Source: Candidatus Saccharimonadota bacterium
GTDB lineage: Bacteria > Patescibacteriota > Saccharimonadia > Saccharimonadales > Saccharimonadaceae
Length of the DNA: 64,000 nt
Direction: 5' to 3'
NCBI GenBank assembly: GCA_009992235.1
Contig: JAACVZ010000001.1
Span: 135,465-199,464, forward strand
Positions 1 through 11,428 of the stretch are shown in pieces; position 1 is the stretch's first letter, and each line of letters opens with the position of its first letter. Below the pieces are notes generated by a model. That model had not been told where the DNA came from. It saw nothing but the letters and a program-made list of their open reading frames with translations, and searched no databases. The translations under genes were made by a program, and so were the position numbers.

Positions 1-720
1 ACCAAGCACGCAGTTGCATATAGGCAAATGTCCCTACTTCTTCGTCGTCCACCAGGACGCGAGGCTTATCCGGGTGACGTTTTTTATCTTCACTCTCGTC
101 TTCTTGAGCGTTCAGCGAAACTTTCCGATGCACTTGGCGGCGGTTCGCTTACAGCGTTGCCAATTATCGAGACACAGGCCGGTGACATTTCAGCGTACAT
201 CCCAACCAATGTTATTTCTATTACCGATGGACAAATTTTCCTTGAAACCGACCTCTTCTACCAAGGTATTCGACCGGCTATTTCTGCCGGACTCTCAGTG
301 TCCCGTGTTGGTGGCGCGGCCCAAACGGCTGGCGTGAAGTCGGTCAGTGGAAACTTGAAGCTTGGACTTAGCCAGTTCCGAGAACTTGCCAGTTTTGCGC
401 AGTTTGGAAGCGACCTCGACGAAGCTACCAAGCATCAAATTGATCGCGGACAGCGATTGACTGAACTTTTGAAACAGTCACAATACGCACCAATGAGTAT
501 TTGGCAACAGGTTGTCAGTATTCTTGCCGTTACGGGTGGACATTTTGACGATGTGTCGCCGGAGCATATCAAAGAGGCACAAGAGGCCCTGTTGTCTCGT
601 TTGTGGCACGATGAGAAGAAAGATATGCAAGAGCTTGATAAAGGCGCAAAACCAACTGAAACAGTGCTCAAGCACATCAAAAAGGCCGCTGAATCGGTCT
701 CGAAGGGATTTAAGGAGTAG
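1..720 (+). CDS. atpA: ATP synthase F1 alpha subunit, C-terminal part (5' end outside window)
   Basis: Cytoplasmic F1 alpha subunit, which alternates with beta in the catalytic hexamer. The frame is open from base 1 ([11 protein letters not shown]), so the nucleotide-binding N-terminal part lies upstream. Visible are the [20 protein letters not shown] block, the [15 protein letters not shown] segment, and [10 protein letters not shown] with the conserved arginine-finger region, followed by the helical C-terminal domain. The stop is followed within 3 bases by atpG, so the two are in one operon. An internal ATG at 28 is not the real start because the conserved alpha sequence continues upstream of it. 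Confidence 0.97.
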   Translation, partial: TKHAVAYRQMSLLLRRPPGREAYPGDVFYLHSRLLERSAKLSDALGGGSLTALPIIETQAGDISAYIPTNVISITDGQIFLETDLFYQGIRPAISAGLSVSRVGGAAQTAGVKSVSGNLKLGLSQFRELASFAQFGSDLDEATKHQIDRGQRLTELLKQSQYAPMSIWQQVVSILAVTGGHFDDVSPEHIKEAQEALLSRLWHDEKKDMQELDKGAKPTETVLKHIKKAAESVSKGFKE

Positions 721-723
721 TTA

Positions 724-1585
724 ATGTCGTCGACCCAGGCACTTAAGTCACGAATCCGTAGCGTACAAAGTACGAAACAGATTACGAAAGCGATGCAACT
801 TGTGGCTGCAAGTAAAATGCGTCGTGCCCAGGAAGCGACCAAGCTGTCGAGTCCGTATACGTTGGCCGCGCGCCAACTTCTGACGGCGCTATCTACGCAC
901 TCTGCTGTCAGGGAGCATCCTCTTTTCGTTAAACGACCAGTTAAGACGAGGCTACTGATTGTGGTCGCTTCTGACCGAGGGCTTGCCGGCGCTTATAACA
1001 GCAACATTTTTCGACTGTATGCCAATGAGCTAAAGATAGACGATAAAGCCGGTATACGAAACACAACCATCACCATTGGGCGAAAGGCCTCACAGTTCGT
1101 AACCCGCATTAAAGACACAGAAGTGCTTGGTGTTTACGAGGAACTGTCAGACAGGCCCGGAGAGAGTCAACTTCACGCTATTCTCGAAAGTGTCCGAACA
1201 CTCTTCACCTCTGGAGAGGTTGATGCCGTCGATGTGCTGTACACGGATTTCATCAACAGCGTTCGACAGGATGCGGTTATGCGACGAGTGCTTCCTGCTG
1301 GGTTCGAGCCAGCCAATGAACCAGGCGTCGCCAGCGATGTGCTGTATGAGCCAAGTGTTGAAACAGTGCTTGATGGTATTGCCTATCGTTTGGTTGGTGC
1401 GCAAATATACCAAGCCCTGCTTGACGCACGCGCTAGTGAGCACAGTATGCGTATGATGGCTATGAAAAGTGCCACTGACAACGCATCAGACTTAATTGAT
1501 GACCTTACACTTGCAATGAACAAAGCACGGCAAAGCGCAATTACCCAAGAACTGGCGGAGATTTCCGGTGGCGTGGAGGCATTAA

Positions 1586-1593
<8 letters not shown>
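724..1593 (+). CDS. atpG: ATP synthase F1 gamma subunit
   Basis: Central rotor stalk that couples proton flow through Fo to catalysis in the alpha/beta ring. It has 289 aa, a normal length. The N-terminal helix (LKSRIRSVQSTKQITKAMQL, VAASKMRRAQ) and the C-terminal helix (ATDNASDLIDDLTLAMNKAR, QSAITQELAEI) are the two conserved coiled-coil strands of gamma. ATG at 724 lies 3 bases after the atpA stop. The last 8 bases overlap the next gene, which is an unknown ORF instead of the usual atpD. Confidence 0.97.
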
Positions 1594-3699
<2,106 letters not shown>

Positions 3700-3702
3700 T
3701 TT

Positions 3703-4125
3703 ATGCATTTGCAGCTCATCACCCTTAATGGCGTGCTCGTTGACCAAGAAATATACGAGCTCATCGCTCCAACTAGCGCAGGCGAAATCGCGATTTTCCC
3801 TGGTCACGAACCATTGGTAACACTTGCAACACCAGGTGCATTGGTTGTTCGGTATCACAAAACCGATTCAGATGAGAAACTCGACTATTTCGCGGTTAGC
3901 GGTGGCGTTATTGAGGTTAACCAGCACGCCATACGGGTTCTGGTTGATGACGCAGATTACGGTGACGATATTGTTGAAGCTGACTCAAAAGATGCACTTG
4001 AGCGAGCTATTAAGTTACGCGATGAGGCAAAAGACCAGATCGAGCTTGAGAAGGCCCATCAATTGGTTGACCGTCACGGAGTCCGCTTGAAGGTTGCCGA
4101 GTTGCACCGTCGTCGTCGACGCTAA
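3703..4125 (+). CDS. atpC: ATP synthase F1 epsilon subunit
   Basis: Epsilon sits on the gamma stalk and can act as an internal inhibitor of ATP hydrolysis. The 140-aa product has the N-terminal beta-sandwich (LITLNGVLVDQEIYELIAPT, GEIAIFPGHEPLVT, FAVSGGVIEV) and a C-terminal helical hairpin ending in a basic tail of arginines. It starts 3 bases after atpD and is the last gene of the operon; the next gene is 44 bases downstream and unrelated. Confidence 0.95.
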   Translation: MHLQLITLNGVLVDQEIYELIAPTSAGEIAIFPGHEPLVTLATPGALVVRYHKTDSDEKLDYFAVSGGVIEVNQHAIRVLVDDADYGDDIVEADSKDALERAIKLRDEAKDQIELEKAHQLVDRHGVRLKVAELHRRRRR

Positions 4126-4169
4126 TGCTTGCACTTCAGGGGTCGCATCTGTAAAGTGAAATCAATACT

Positions 4170-4880
4170 ATGGAAGCACGCGACCTATATCACACATTCT
4201 ACCGACCGACACGAGTCGCATTAGATTTGTGGTACAACCGAAAGGTTGAAGGTCTCGAGAATATACCCGACGAGCCGGCCATATACGTTGCGAACCATTC
4301 GCGGGTCACCGACTCTTTCTTGATGGCTGCTTCTTTCACCGAACATACCGGTAAGGCAATGAGACTTGGTGCGAAAAAGGAGTATTTTACTGGCGAGGGA
4401 GTGGATAATAAAGGTAAGCTTGGCAGGACGTCTCGGTGGTTTGTCGAGCGTACCGGACAGATTCCTGTGGTGCGGAAAAACGGCACTAGGGATGATTTTA
4501 ATGATTTCCACGATGCGGTTCGTGAAACACTTTCACGAGGTGACTCTGTTGGTCTTCATGCTGAAGGAACACGCACAGATGGAGATAAGCTTTATAAGTT
4601 CAAAGTTGGGGCCGCTCAAATTGCCGTAAAGGAGTCTGTCCTTCTCGTACCAGTTGGTATTACGTTTTCTGAAGAAATTCCATTGATGCGCGATGCGACA
4701 GTAACATTTGGTGAGCCTATCGACACGACCAGCGTTCCAACGCGTGTGCGCATGATGGGCAATAGAGCGAAGGTAGAGTATGTTAACAATCTTGCAGAAG
4801 AACGTGTCGCTGAGATAACAGGGCTAGGGCGCGCACATGTATTTGCTGAAATTTACGATAAAGGTAAATCGAGTTCGTAG
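4170..4880 (+). CDS. 1-acyl-glycerol-3-phosphate acyltransferase family (PlsC-like)
   Basis: Membrane-associated acyltransferase of the LPLAT family, expected to transfer an acyl chain to lysophosphatidate or a similar lipid. Of the 236 aa, the NHSRVTD segment near residue 42 carries the catalytic HX4D motif and EGTRTDGD near residue 130 is the substrate-binding block. The [11 protein letters not shown] strand matches the later conserved block. CPR bacteria often lack de novo fatty acid synthesis, so a scavenging role is plausible but inferred. The 3' end overlaps the convergent dus gene by 28 bases. Confidence 0.9.
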   Translation: MEARDLYHTFYRPTRVALDLWYNRKVEGLENIPDEPAIYVANHSRVTDSFLMAASFTEHTGKAMRLGAKKEYFTGEGVDNKGKLGRTSRWFVERTGQIPVVRKNGTRDDFNDFHDAVRETLSRGDSVGLHAEGTRTDGDKLYKFKVGAAQIAVKESVLLVPVGITFSEEIPLMRDATVTFGEPIDTTSVPTRVRMMGNRAKVEYVNNLAEERVAEITGLGRAHVFAEIYDKGKSSS

Positions 4881-5836
4881 GTAGTAAGAATAGCGCGGAC
4901 TTCATCGGTGCTCTTCGTATGCATGAGTTGCTCGCGTATTTCCGGAGCGCCAGGAAAACCGTTGATATAAATTTTGAAGAATCGTTTTAGGGGATCGAAG
5001 TTTCTCGGTTCGTCTTCGGTGTTGTATTGATCAAACAAGTTCAAATGATAGTTTAGCAGCTCAAAAAGTTTGGTTCGATTTCTTTCTTCGAGAAAAACTG
5101 ACCCATCTTTTTGAAACGCAAACGGATTATGAAAAATGCCTCGGCCGATCATAATGCCGTCGACGCCGTATTCTTTCACCAGCTCTTCTCCGTGCTGGCG
5201 GTCACGGATATCACCGTTAATAGTCAGCAGTGTGTGCGGTGCAACGTCGTCGCGTAATTTTTTGATATCTGGAATAAGCTCGTAGTGCGCGGGAACGTTG
5301 CTCATTTCTTTACGGGTCCGTAGGTGGATGGTGAGGTTGACGATATCTTGCTTGAGAATATGCGTCAGCCAGTCTTGCCATTCATCGGGCTTGACGTCAC
5401 CGAGGCGCGTCTTGATGCTAACTGGCAGGCCAGCTTCTTTCGTAGCAGCAATAATATCAGCTGCAAGTTCAGGTGTGCGCATAAGCCCACTTCCCGCCCC
5501 GCCTTTAACGACAGACTTGTCTGGGCAACCCATGTTAATATCGATACCTTTAAAACCGAGCTCCTTGAGCCCGTGGGCCATTTCACGGAAGTGTTCTGGA
5601 GTCTTACCCCAAATTTGAGCAACCATTGGCTGTTCGTCTTCGGTGAACATTAAACGTCCGCGGGTACTATGAATACCTTTTGGGCTACAGTAGCTGGCCG
5701 TGTTAGTGAATTCAGTAAAAAAGACGTCTGGACGACCAGCTTTTGCGACGACGTGACGAAACACTACGTCGGTGACCGCCTCCATGGGTGCCAAGACGTA
5801 GAATGGTCGTGGGAGGTCGTGCCAGAAATTAATCAT
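4853..5836 (-). CDS. dus: tRNA-dihydrouridine synthase
   Basis: FMN enzyme that reduces uridines in the tRNA D-loop. In 327 aa it shows the N-terminal barrel strand [15 protein letters not shown], the [15 protein letters not shown] block with the catalytic cysteine, VSIKTRLG, and [13 protein letters not shown] near the phosphate-binding end of the TIM barrel, followed by a helical domain. The first ATG at 5836 gives a normal N terminus. It is convergent with the acyltransferase gene. The DusA/B/C subtype cannot be decided by eye. Confidence 0.95.
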   Translation of the reverse strand: MINFWHDLPRPFYVLAPMEAVTDVVFRHVVAKAGRPDVFFTEFTNTASYCSPKGIHSTRGRLMFTEDEQPMVAQIWGKTPEHFREMAHGLKELGFKGIDINMGCPDKSVVKGGAGSGLMRTPELAADIIAATKEAGLPVSIKTRLGDVKPDEWQDWLTHILKQDIVNLTIHLRTRKEMSNVPAHYELIPDIKKLRDDVAPHTLLTINGDIRDRQHGEELVKEYGVDGIMIGRGIFHNPFAFQKDGSVFLEERNRTKLFELLNYHLNLFDQYNTEDEPRNFDPLKRFFKIYINGFPGAPEIREQLMHTKSTDEVRAILTTYELDLPLS

Positions 5837-5889
5837 CTCTCACATACCACATCGCAATATGATATCTGAGAGATGGACAGAGATAGAAT

Positions 5890-5930
5890 GTGTCCGAGGG
5901 GGCGATCAAAAAAAGTCTGATCGCCCCCGT
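5890..5930 (-). terminator. strong hairpin after the 51-codon gene
   Basis: Perfect 11-bp stem (5898-5908 with 5918-5928) and a 9-nt loop, starting 11 bases beyond the stop codon of the small minus-strand gene. The U-rich stretch lies in the loop and not after the stem, so it may be an RNA-protecting 3' hairpin rather than a classical intrinsic terminator. Confidence 0.6.
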
Positions 5931-5938
5931 CCTCGTAG

Positions 5939-6094
5939 CTACTCGCCGTTGGCTTTCTCGGCCATTCTTGCGTCGTGATCGAGGTTGCGAACTGATTGCA
6001 TGTTCGAGCCTTGGTTCACGAGCGACTGCTGGGCGGGTGTGCGCTGAGAGGGCGGCGTTGCAGCTGCACTCTCGTATTGGGCCTTCGTTGCCAA
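5939..6094 (-). CDS. small 51-aa protein, TTG start, unknown function
   Basis: TTG at 6094 is preceded by GAAGGAGGTGAG (6101-6112, minus strand), one of the strongest Shine-Dalgarno sequences in the window, at correct spacing. The frame runs 51 codons to TAG at 5939. The product is hydrophilic, rich in A, Q, S and N (ATKAQYESAAATPPSQ near the start, DHDARMAEKANGE at the end), with no membrane segment. I do not recognise it. It lies at the end of a roughly 330-nt structured leader and before a strong hairpin, so it looks like a single-gene transcript. A longer reading upstream to 6304 would run through the hairpins and is unlikely. Confidence 0.7.
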   Translation of the reverse strand: MATKAQYESAAATPPSQRTPAQQSLVNQGSNMQSVRNLDHDARMAEKANGE

Positions 6095-6420
6095 TATACT
6101 CACCTCCTTCGAGGTGTCGTTGGGGTGGTGTACGGATTGGTGGAGGGGGCCCTCTGGCTTCGGGCAGGAATGCCTAATCGCCATTGATCTGGCATTACTA
6201 CCAGAGGGCCCCCTCACGAGGGACCACCGACGTCGCCGCTGAGGGCTAGCGACGCCGGTGGCTTGTTTGCGCGCGCAACCCCCAAGGTATGGGGGAAGAA
6301 CCATTGAAGGTCACTACTGCGCAAACGCTTTTGCTATCTCTGTCAATGTACTGACCGAGAGCTGCAAGAGGCGGCCATCACGCTAGTGGTGCTCACGTCT
6401 TGCAGCTCAATCTGCCATAC
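6095..6420 (-). ncRNA. structured 5' leader or non-coding RNA upstream of the 51-aa gene
   Basis: Four long inverted repeats occur in series: 6359-6369 with 6398-6408 (11 bp, perfect); 6279-6283 with 6291-6295 (C5/G5); 6224-6236 with 6249-6261 (13 bp, one mismatch); and 6143-6157 with 6201-6215 (15 bp, perfect), the last enclosing a smaller AATGCC/GGCATT stem. A TATAAT at 6427-6432 (minus strand) would start transcription near 6420. The stretch therefore reads as a folded RNA of about 330 nt before the small ORF. It matches no riboswitch, tmRNA or RNase P core that I know. Confidence 0.6.
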
Positions 6421-6426
6421 CTTCTT

Positions 6427-6432
6427 ATTATA
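6427..6432 (-). promoter_or_regulatory. -10 box (TATAAT) for the structured leader
   Basis: Consensus TATAAT on the minus strand about 7 bases before the first base of the structured region; no convincing -35 box is seen. It lies just beyond the stop of the helicase gene (6439), so the small transcript is probably independent of that gene. Confidence 0.5.
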
Positions 6433-6438
6433 ACACTT

Positions 6439-9400
6439 CTATATTTTGCCGTCAATGATATCTTGTTCAAATGCAAGTATGCCCTTAAGGTCTGGTGAGT
6501 AGGCGGATGTATCGGGCATATCAAGTGCCATAAGGTGTCGCCAGACCCCTTCAATAAGCTCCGTCGTGTGAGCAATCTCTTCGGCGGAAAACGTCATAGT
6601 GAGCAAGCTAACTTCTCCAGATGGCGTTGGCTGGACGAAACGTATGCTCCCCTCTTTTATGTCATAATTGCGGTAATCTTTAGACCCGCCGACAAGAAGG
6701 CAGTAAAACAAGAGCTGTTGGCGATAATGGTGGAGCTTTTGCTTTTCATTATCGTTCTTCCCCGTCCAGCTGAGGGCGGGTTTACCTGTTTTGTAGTCGG
6801 AAATGATCATTTCGCGATGCTCTTGGTCGATATCAACCACGTCAATCTTTCCGGTAAGTCGAGCATCGCCATATTGTACTTCCTGGTGCGCAAAAGGAAG
6901 CTCGGCTTTTTGGGTCTTCGTAAACGAAGTGCGAGGTGAGGCAAGGAAGATTGGCAGATGATCACTTCCCTTTTGAAGCGCATCTTTGAAATTAGCCTCA
7001 CTTAAGCGCTCGCGTCGGAGGGCGGCTTCAAAGTCGTGAAGAATATCTTCGACGGGTCGCTGTTCACCGGTGGCCACTAAGTGAACGTGGGCCTGCTGCA
7101 GAGCGCGGTGAACTGCATTTCCGTAGCTAATAGCTGGCGATGATGCCCGAGGGAAACGGAGTAAGTTGCTAAGTAGGAAGTTTCTCGGACCACCTCGGGT
7201 CACGTCCAGGAACGAGGTAAGGTCGGTGGCGCTAAGACGGTATGATTCCAGGCGAGGCATGAGCACTTCTTTGAGTTCTTTCGTCGGCTGGCTAAGAGGC
7301 TCGTGCCAGGCAGTCTTAGTCGCATTAATTTCATTAGTTATGTTTTCTAGAACGGTTGTTTGGGGTTTGAGCGCAGTGTTAACAAGGAAGTCGGCTCGTA
7401 GCGAAGGGCGCTCTTTGTCGTCGCGAGAGGTATAGCTCATAACAAGGCGGCTTTTGGCGCGGGTCATGGCGACATAAAAGAGACGGAGTCGTTCGTCGGC
7501 GGTATCGCCAGCAAGTGTAAGGGGCAGGTTTTCAGGATATGATATGTTTCGTGGACGGGACCGCGCGGTGTGACCCCAACGTGAGTCGGTGGCGTTTATG
7601 ACGTAGACGGTATCGAACTCGAGACCCTTTGACTTATGTGCGGTAAGCAAGTCGACAGCGTCGTCGGTACTAGCGCGAGATAATCGAGGTACGGTAATCG
7701 TGAGGTTGAGGCGTCGGTAGGTGTCGATGAATGCTACAAATGTCCGTAGCGATGCTGTCTCGTCGCTAGAGTTGTCGCGGAGTGCATCGCGAATACTACG
7801 GAGTGCCCCTAGGTAGTCGAGATACATCTCAGGCGTATTTTGGAGAACTTCTGGACTGAAGAAATATTGGAAGAAAGGACTATCGCCATCGCCCTGCCCC
7901 ATCAGCGTATCGAGAATTTCTTCAAGGGTCGTGTTGTGGACGTCAGCAACTCGTTTGACGAGCCAGGCGTGAATATCTGTAAAGACGGGCATAGTTTCCA
8001 TTGCTTGCATCCAGTGTTGACGAGACTCATAACAAGTCAGGCTTAGTTTCCAGATGTCTTTCGGCTCAATTCCCCACGCCGGATGCGCTAGCAATTCGGG
8101 CATACGAGCGTTGGCGTCGGCATGGCGACCATCGGCTAGGTCAAGGAGCGTTCGTGCGAGTAGTTCAAGGGCAACAATAGGCGGTTGTTCTAGGGCGTTG
8201 TCTTGCTTTTCGTAGCGAACCGGAACGCCAGCGTGTTGCAGGTACGGCAGGATATTTTGGATGTCTTGGTGTTGCCTTCCCAGCACAGCAATATGCGGCA
8301 TCGGGCCACTTCCCTTTTCTTCGCGTGTGCGGGCAATTGTCTCAGCGATCCATTGTCGTTCACTAGCGGCATCGGGTAGTTCGTGTAGTTCGACAACCCC
8401 CTCCTCTTCTCTAGTAGCGTGAAGCTGCTTGTCGATACCTTCAAGTCGCGATTCTAATCGGTCGGTACCCTGAGATATAACTGCTCGTGATGTCGTGAGG
8501 ATTGATGCAACAGAACGATAATTTTCGGTAAGGGTGATGAGTTTAAGTGATGCGTAGGCATCTTTGAAGTTAAGCATATTACTTACATCGGCACCCTGGA
8601 ACCCGTAGACGGCTTGGTCGTCGTCGCCCACCGCCAAGATGTTCGGCGCACCTTCATGGACCGGGTTATCGGTGAGGTTATGTAGAATACGCATTTGTGC
8701 AACGTTGGTGTCTTGGAACTCGTCAACCATAATGTATAAATACTGTTCTTGCAGGCCAAACCGAAGGTCTGGATAAACTTCCATGGCGTGTACGACCTGC
8801 AAAATCATGTCGTCGTAGTCATAGAGGTTGGCGTGCTCCATGCGCCGCAGGTATTCGTAGTAGACGAACGACAGCGCCTTAAGCTTTGCGAGACGTGTGC
8901 GATCTTTAAAAACTAGTGCTTTTTCTTCGTTGCGTCCCAGCCAAGTGCTCTTCCATTTTGAGATTGGTTTGGTCGATTCTTCTTCATTCGCGTCATCAAG
9001 CGCCTTTTGCAGCGAGTGCGCAACAATCCGAACCAGTGGCGTTACTTCATACAGTGGCGATGTTTTGTCGGCAATAGCTTGGAGTTTTGGTAGGACGGCC
9101 GAGAGTTCAGTGGCGGTACCCTTGCCTACACGTTTTTCGGCAAGCGGTAGAAGCAGGTGTCCAATTTCGTCCAGCGAATCTTCGTCTTGTTGAATGACAG
9201 CTAGAAGTTCATCACTGGTCAAGCCTCCGGCACGCTTGAGCTCGGAAATAACTCGCTGGGCATCCTGCAGATGAGTATAGTCACCGTTCATGGTGCTAGC
9301 TAGCGGGTTGGAGTGCTCAAGGCTGTCGAAGATATCTTTAATAATTGTGTAGCGGCTAACGTCATCGGCCGGTGAGAATAAGGCACCGTTATAGAAATAC

Positions 9401-9708
9401 TCGCGGTATCGGTTAATGATGTCCGTTCCGAAGCTGTGGAAGGTGTGAATAGCGACTTTGTAAGCTTCTTTTCCGATAATACCCACCAGGCGTTCGCGCA
9501 TTGCCGATGCTCCACTCCCGGTGAAAGTCAGACAAAGAATATTTTCAGGCAGCGTGTCGGTTTTCTTCAAGATATTGGCAATGCGGATACTAAGAAGTTC
9601 TGTTTTTCCAGTTCCCGGACCAGCGATGACAAGGACTGGCCCTTCAATACAATCGACCGCTCGCTTCTGTGCGTCGTTGAGCTGCTTGTATCGGCGATCA
9701 AACTCCAT
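6439..9708 (-). CDS. UvrD/PcrA-like superfamily 1 helicase fused to a RecB-type nuclease domain
   Basis: ATP-dependent DNA helicase-nuclease, probably for double-strand break processing in the manner of AddAB/RecBCD. The 1089-aa protein shows SF1 motifs in order: GPGTGKT near residue 30, DEFQDTN near 330, GDDDQAVYGFQGA, LTENYRS, TAHKSKGLEF near 695 and VAMTRAKSRL. A C-terminal PD-(D/E)XK nuclease follows, with GNAVHRAL near 866, GKIDVVDID, SDYKTGK near 972 and a QQLLFYCLL element. ATG at 9708 is chosen over an upstream in-frame start because TATAAT at 9716-9721 ends 7 bases before it and the helicase fold begins there. Confidence 0.92.
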   Translation of the reverse strand: MEFDRRYKQLNDAQKRAVDCIEGPVLVIAGPGTGKTELLSIRIANILKKTDTLPENILCLTFTGSGASAMRERLVGIIGKEAYKVAIHTFHSFGTDIINRYREYFYNGALFSPADDVSRYTIIKDIFDSLEHSNPLASTMNGDYTHLQDAQRVISELKRAGGLTSDELLAVIQQDEDSLDEIGHLLLPLAEKRVGKGTATELSAVLPKLQAIADKTSPLYEVTPLVRIVAHSLQKALDDANEEESTKPISKWKSTWLGRNEEKALVFKDRTRLAKLKALSFVYYEYLRRMEHANLYDYDDMILQVVHAMEVYPDLRFGLQEQYLYIMVDEFQDTNVAQMRILHNLTDNPVHEGAPNILAVGDDDQAVYGFQGADVSNMLNFKDAYASLKLITLTENYRSVASILTTSRAVISQGTDRLESRLEGIDKQLHATREEEGVVELHELPDAASERQWIAETIARTREEKGSGPMPHIAVLGRQHQDIQNILPYLQHAGVPVRYEKQDNALEQPPIVALELLARTLLDLADGRHADANARMPELLAHPAWGIEPKDIWKLSLTCYESRQHWMQAMETMPVFTDIHAWLVKRVADVHNTTLEEILDTLMGQGDGDSPFFQYFFSPEVLQNTPEMYLDYLGALRSIRDALRDNSSDETASLRTFVAFIDTYRRLNLTITVPRLSRASTDDAVDLLTAHKSKGLEFDTVYVINATDSRWGHTARSRPRNISYPENLPLTLAGDTADERLRLFYVAMTRAKSRLVMSYTSRDDKERPSLRADFLVNTALKPQTTVLENITNEINATKTAWHEPLSQPTKELKEVLMPRLESYRLSATDLTSFLDVTRGGPRNFLLSNLLRFPRASSPAISYGNAVHRALQQAHVHLVATGEQRPVEDILHDFEAALRRERLSEANFKDALQKGSDHLPIFLASPRTSFTKTQKAELPFAHQEVQYGDARLTGKIDVVDIDQEHREMIISDYKTGKPALSWTGKNDNEKQKLHHYRQQLLFYCLLVGGSKDYRNYDIKEGSIRFVQPTPSGEVSLLTMTFSAEEIAHTTELIEGVWRHLMALDMPDTSAYSPDLKGILAFEQDIIDGKI

Positions 9709-9715
9709 ACATAGA

Positions 9716-9740
9716 ATTATACCATCAGAGGTGGTACAAT
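9716..9740. promoter_or_regulatory. divergent promoter pair for two leaderless genes
   Basis: Minus strand TATAAT at 9716-9721 lies 7 bases before the helicase ATG (9708). Plus strand TACAAT at 9735-9740 lies 6 bases before the ATG at 9747. Both predicted transcripts would begin at or next to the A of ATG, and neither start has a Shine-Dalgarno sequence. The 38 bases between the two start codons hold both -10 boxes, so RNA polymerase can occupy only one at a time. Confidence 0.7.
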
Positions 9741-9746
9741 GACCGC

Positions 9747-10235
9747 ATGAATGAAGAGATTCTGGATGAAGTCCAGCTCGAGCGAACAATTAATGCTCAT
9801 TTTTCGGTGACGGTTGATATTGATTCGGCGATTGTTTCCAGGGTACCGGCTAGTCGTACAGCCCAGGCAACACTATTTTTGACCAAGAAAAAACAGCTCT
9901 ACCTTTATGTTGATAGTCAATCGGCGTTGACGCTTAGTGACGTGCGGAAAATTGTGGGACGCATGGGTCTAAAGGCGGAGGCGTATCTTCCGCCCAAAGG
10001 TCGACCTCACTATTTCGATGAGGTTGGTGAAACTAAGTTTCGGGAGATTTTCCCTGGTCGCCACAACGTATCTGAGCAAGACATCGCTTTTTATCGAACC
10101 CTTGCCCCGTATCGCCCAGCACTTGTTCTTATAAGTGCGGTGTTAGCCGGTGAAGTGTATCAATTCGATCCCGACGCATCGACTGGTTGGCGTATAGCAA
10201 CGAAATTTGCCTATCGGCGCATTCGCACTAGCTAG
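9747..10235 (+). CDS. unknown 162-aa protein
   Basis: I do not recognise a family. The product is soluble and mixed alpha/beta, with a TLFLTKKKQLYLYVDSQS strand pair near residue 45, a GLKAEAYLPPKGRPHYFDEV segment near 75 and FREIFPGRHNVSEQDIAFYR near 100. It carries no signal peptide. ATG at 9747 sits 6 bases after TACAAT and is probably leaderless. It is divergent from the helicase-nuclease gene and shares its promoter region, so joint control is possible. Confidence 0.82.
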   Translation: MNEEILDEVQLERTINAHFSVTVDIDSAIVSRVPASRTAQATLFLTKKKQLYLYVDSQSALTLSDVRKIVGRMGLKAEAYLPPKGRPHYFDEVGETKFREIFPGRHNVSEQDIAFYRTLAPYRPALVLISAVLAGEVYQFDPDASTGWRIATKFAYRRIRTS

Positions 10236-10367
10236 AGGTTACCGCGAGTTTTATTATGGTTAATCTTTCCGAGCTAGACTGAAGGCGCCACTCGTTAAGA
10301 ACGGTTAACTGCTGCATGGATACAGGGGCATGGTATAATTCTAGTAATAAGCGTAAGGAGTTTTAGT

Positions 10368-11423
10368 ATGCAAGATAATGGTAATGAAGATCAAAAGCTG
10401 CAAAGCCCAAACGTACAACTATATTCAAGTACTCCTGTCCCTCCGCCGCCGCCTCCTGTAGTACCAGTTCAGGAAATTAGTAGACCAAAGATTTCCAGGA
10501 AGAAGCTGTTTATTACAATACTAAGCGGTATAGGAGTTGTGGTTTTAATTGCAGTCGCAACTCTATTATATCTTGTGAATACAAACCCAGCAGCTGACGA
10601 CTCAAATAAGGCTACCTCAGACTTGCCTACTCTACTTGATTCCATGAACTCTTCAGTAAAGGATCCCTATATCATAACTGCGCTTGTTGAAGAATCGGGT
10701 AACGCTTCGGCGGTAACAAAAAATGTTGAAAATAATATATGGATTACAGCAGATGACGGTGCGAGTGTTTTGAATTTTAGTTCTGAGCGCACTAGTGCCG
10801 ACCTTAATGAAGCAGATTATAATAGTGTCGTAAGTACACTAAAATCTAGCGGTCTGACGCTAAGCCCGGGCGCTGCGCAACCCCTGGGTTACAGTGCGAC
10901 TGATTATGTATTGCAGTCTTTTTCTTCGGAATTTATAGCCTGTAATTTACGAAACACACCAGCTAGTAATGATACTGAGGGCGTAAAGATACCGGTTACC
11001 TATGCTCTTCGAGTAAGTTGTGTTAATCAGGCGGATTTTAATGGTAATATCGATGCCCTATCTCCTTTTATAGGTTCGTATACTGGCGCTACTGATAAGG
11101 ACTTGGTGTTTAGAGACCTCGTAGTACAAGATAGTGGAACTCCAGATTATGAGAATGCCTACTTAAGAGTTTCCGATATTGATAATAATAGTTTGTCTGT
11201 CGGTTTATTCTATCGAAAGACAGATGGAGACTGGAGGTACTTTAAAATGGCAGAGGATAAATATGAAGTTGCTTGTAGCGAATATGATAGCGAAGATTTA
11301 ATTAGTGCGTTTGTAGGAGTTACGTGTTTGGATGGCTCAACGGACAGGAGCTCATTTGTGGATAAGCCTTCACCGGTAGTTGCCCCAAATCCTGGCGATG
11401 AGCCAAGTGGTTCAGGAGGTTAG
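10368..11423 (+). CDS. membrane-anchored exported protein with proline-rich N terminus, unknown function
   Basis: In 351 aa, a short cytoplasmic tail is rich in proline (PVPPPPPPVVPV near residues 23-34) and is followed by basic residues, one membrane helix at about 47-69 (LFITILSGIGVVVLIAVATL) and a large external Ser/Thr/Asp-rich domain. Two or three cysteines in that domain (ACNLRN, RVSCVNQ, VTCLDG) could form disulfides. It has a leader with TATAAT near 10334 and AAGGAG before ATG 10368. Its layout resembles the gene at 17941. The local DNA is A+T-richer than its neighbours. Confidence 0.8.
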   Translation: MQDNGNEDQKLQSPNVQLYSSTPVPPPPPPVVPVQEISRPKISRKKLFITILSGIGVVVLIAVATLLYLVNTNPAADDSNKATSDLPTLLDSMNSSVKDPYIITALVEESGNASAVTKNVENNIWITADDGASVLNFSSERTSADLNEADYNSVVSTLKSSGLTLSPGAAQPLGYSATDYVLQSFSSEFIACNLRNTPASNDTEGVKIPVTYALRVSCVNQADFNGNIDALSPFIGSYTGATDKDLVFRDLVVQDSGTPDYENAYLRVSDIDNNSLSVGLFYRKTDGDWRYFKMAEDKYEVACSEYDSEDLISAFVGVTCLDGSTDRSSFVDKPSPVVAPNPGDEPSGSGG

Positions 11424-11428
11424 CCCCT

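Noticed and set aside
5996-6187. plus-strand ORF through the hairpin region
   Set aside because: It overlaps the inverted repeats and lacks a ribosome site; the opposite-strand 51-codon gene has a strong one.
5939-6304. 121-codon extended version of the small minus-strand gene
   Set aside because: The extra N-terminal 70 codons are translated stems; the strong Shine-Dalgarno site points to the internal TTG at 6094.
9747-10235. assignment of the 162-aa protein to the YbaK/ProRS-editing fold
   Set aside because: Only loose strand resemblance; no conserved active-site residues could be placed.
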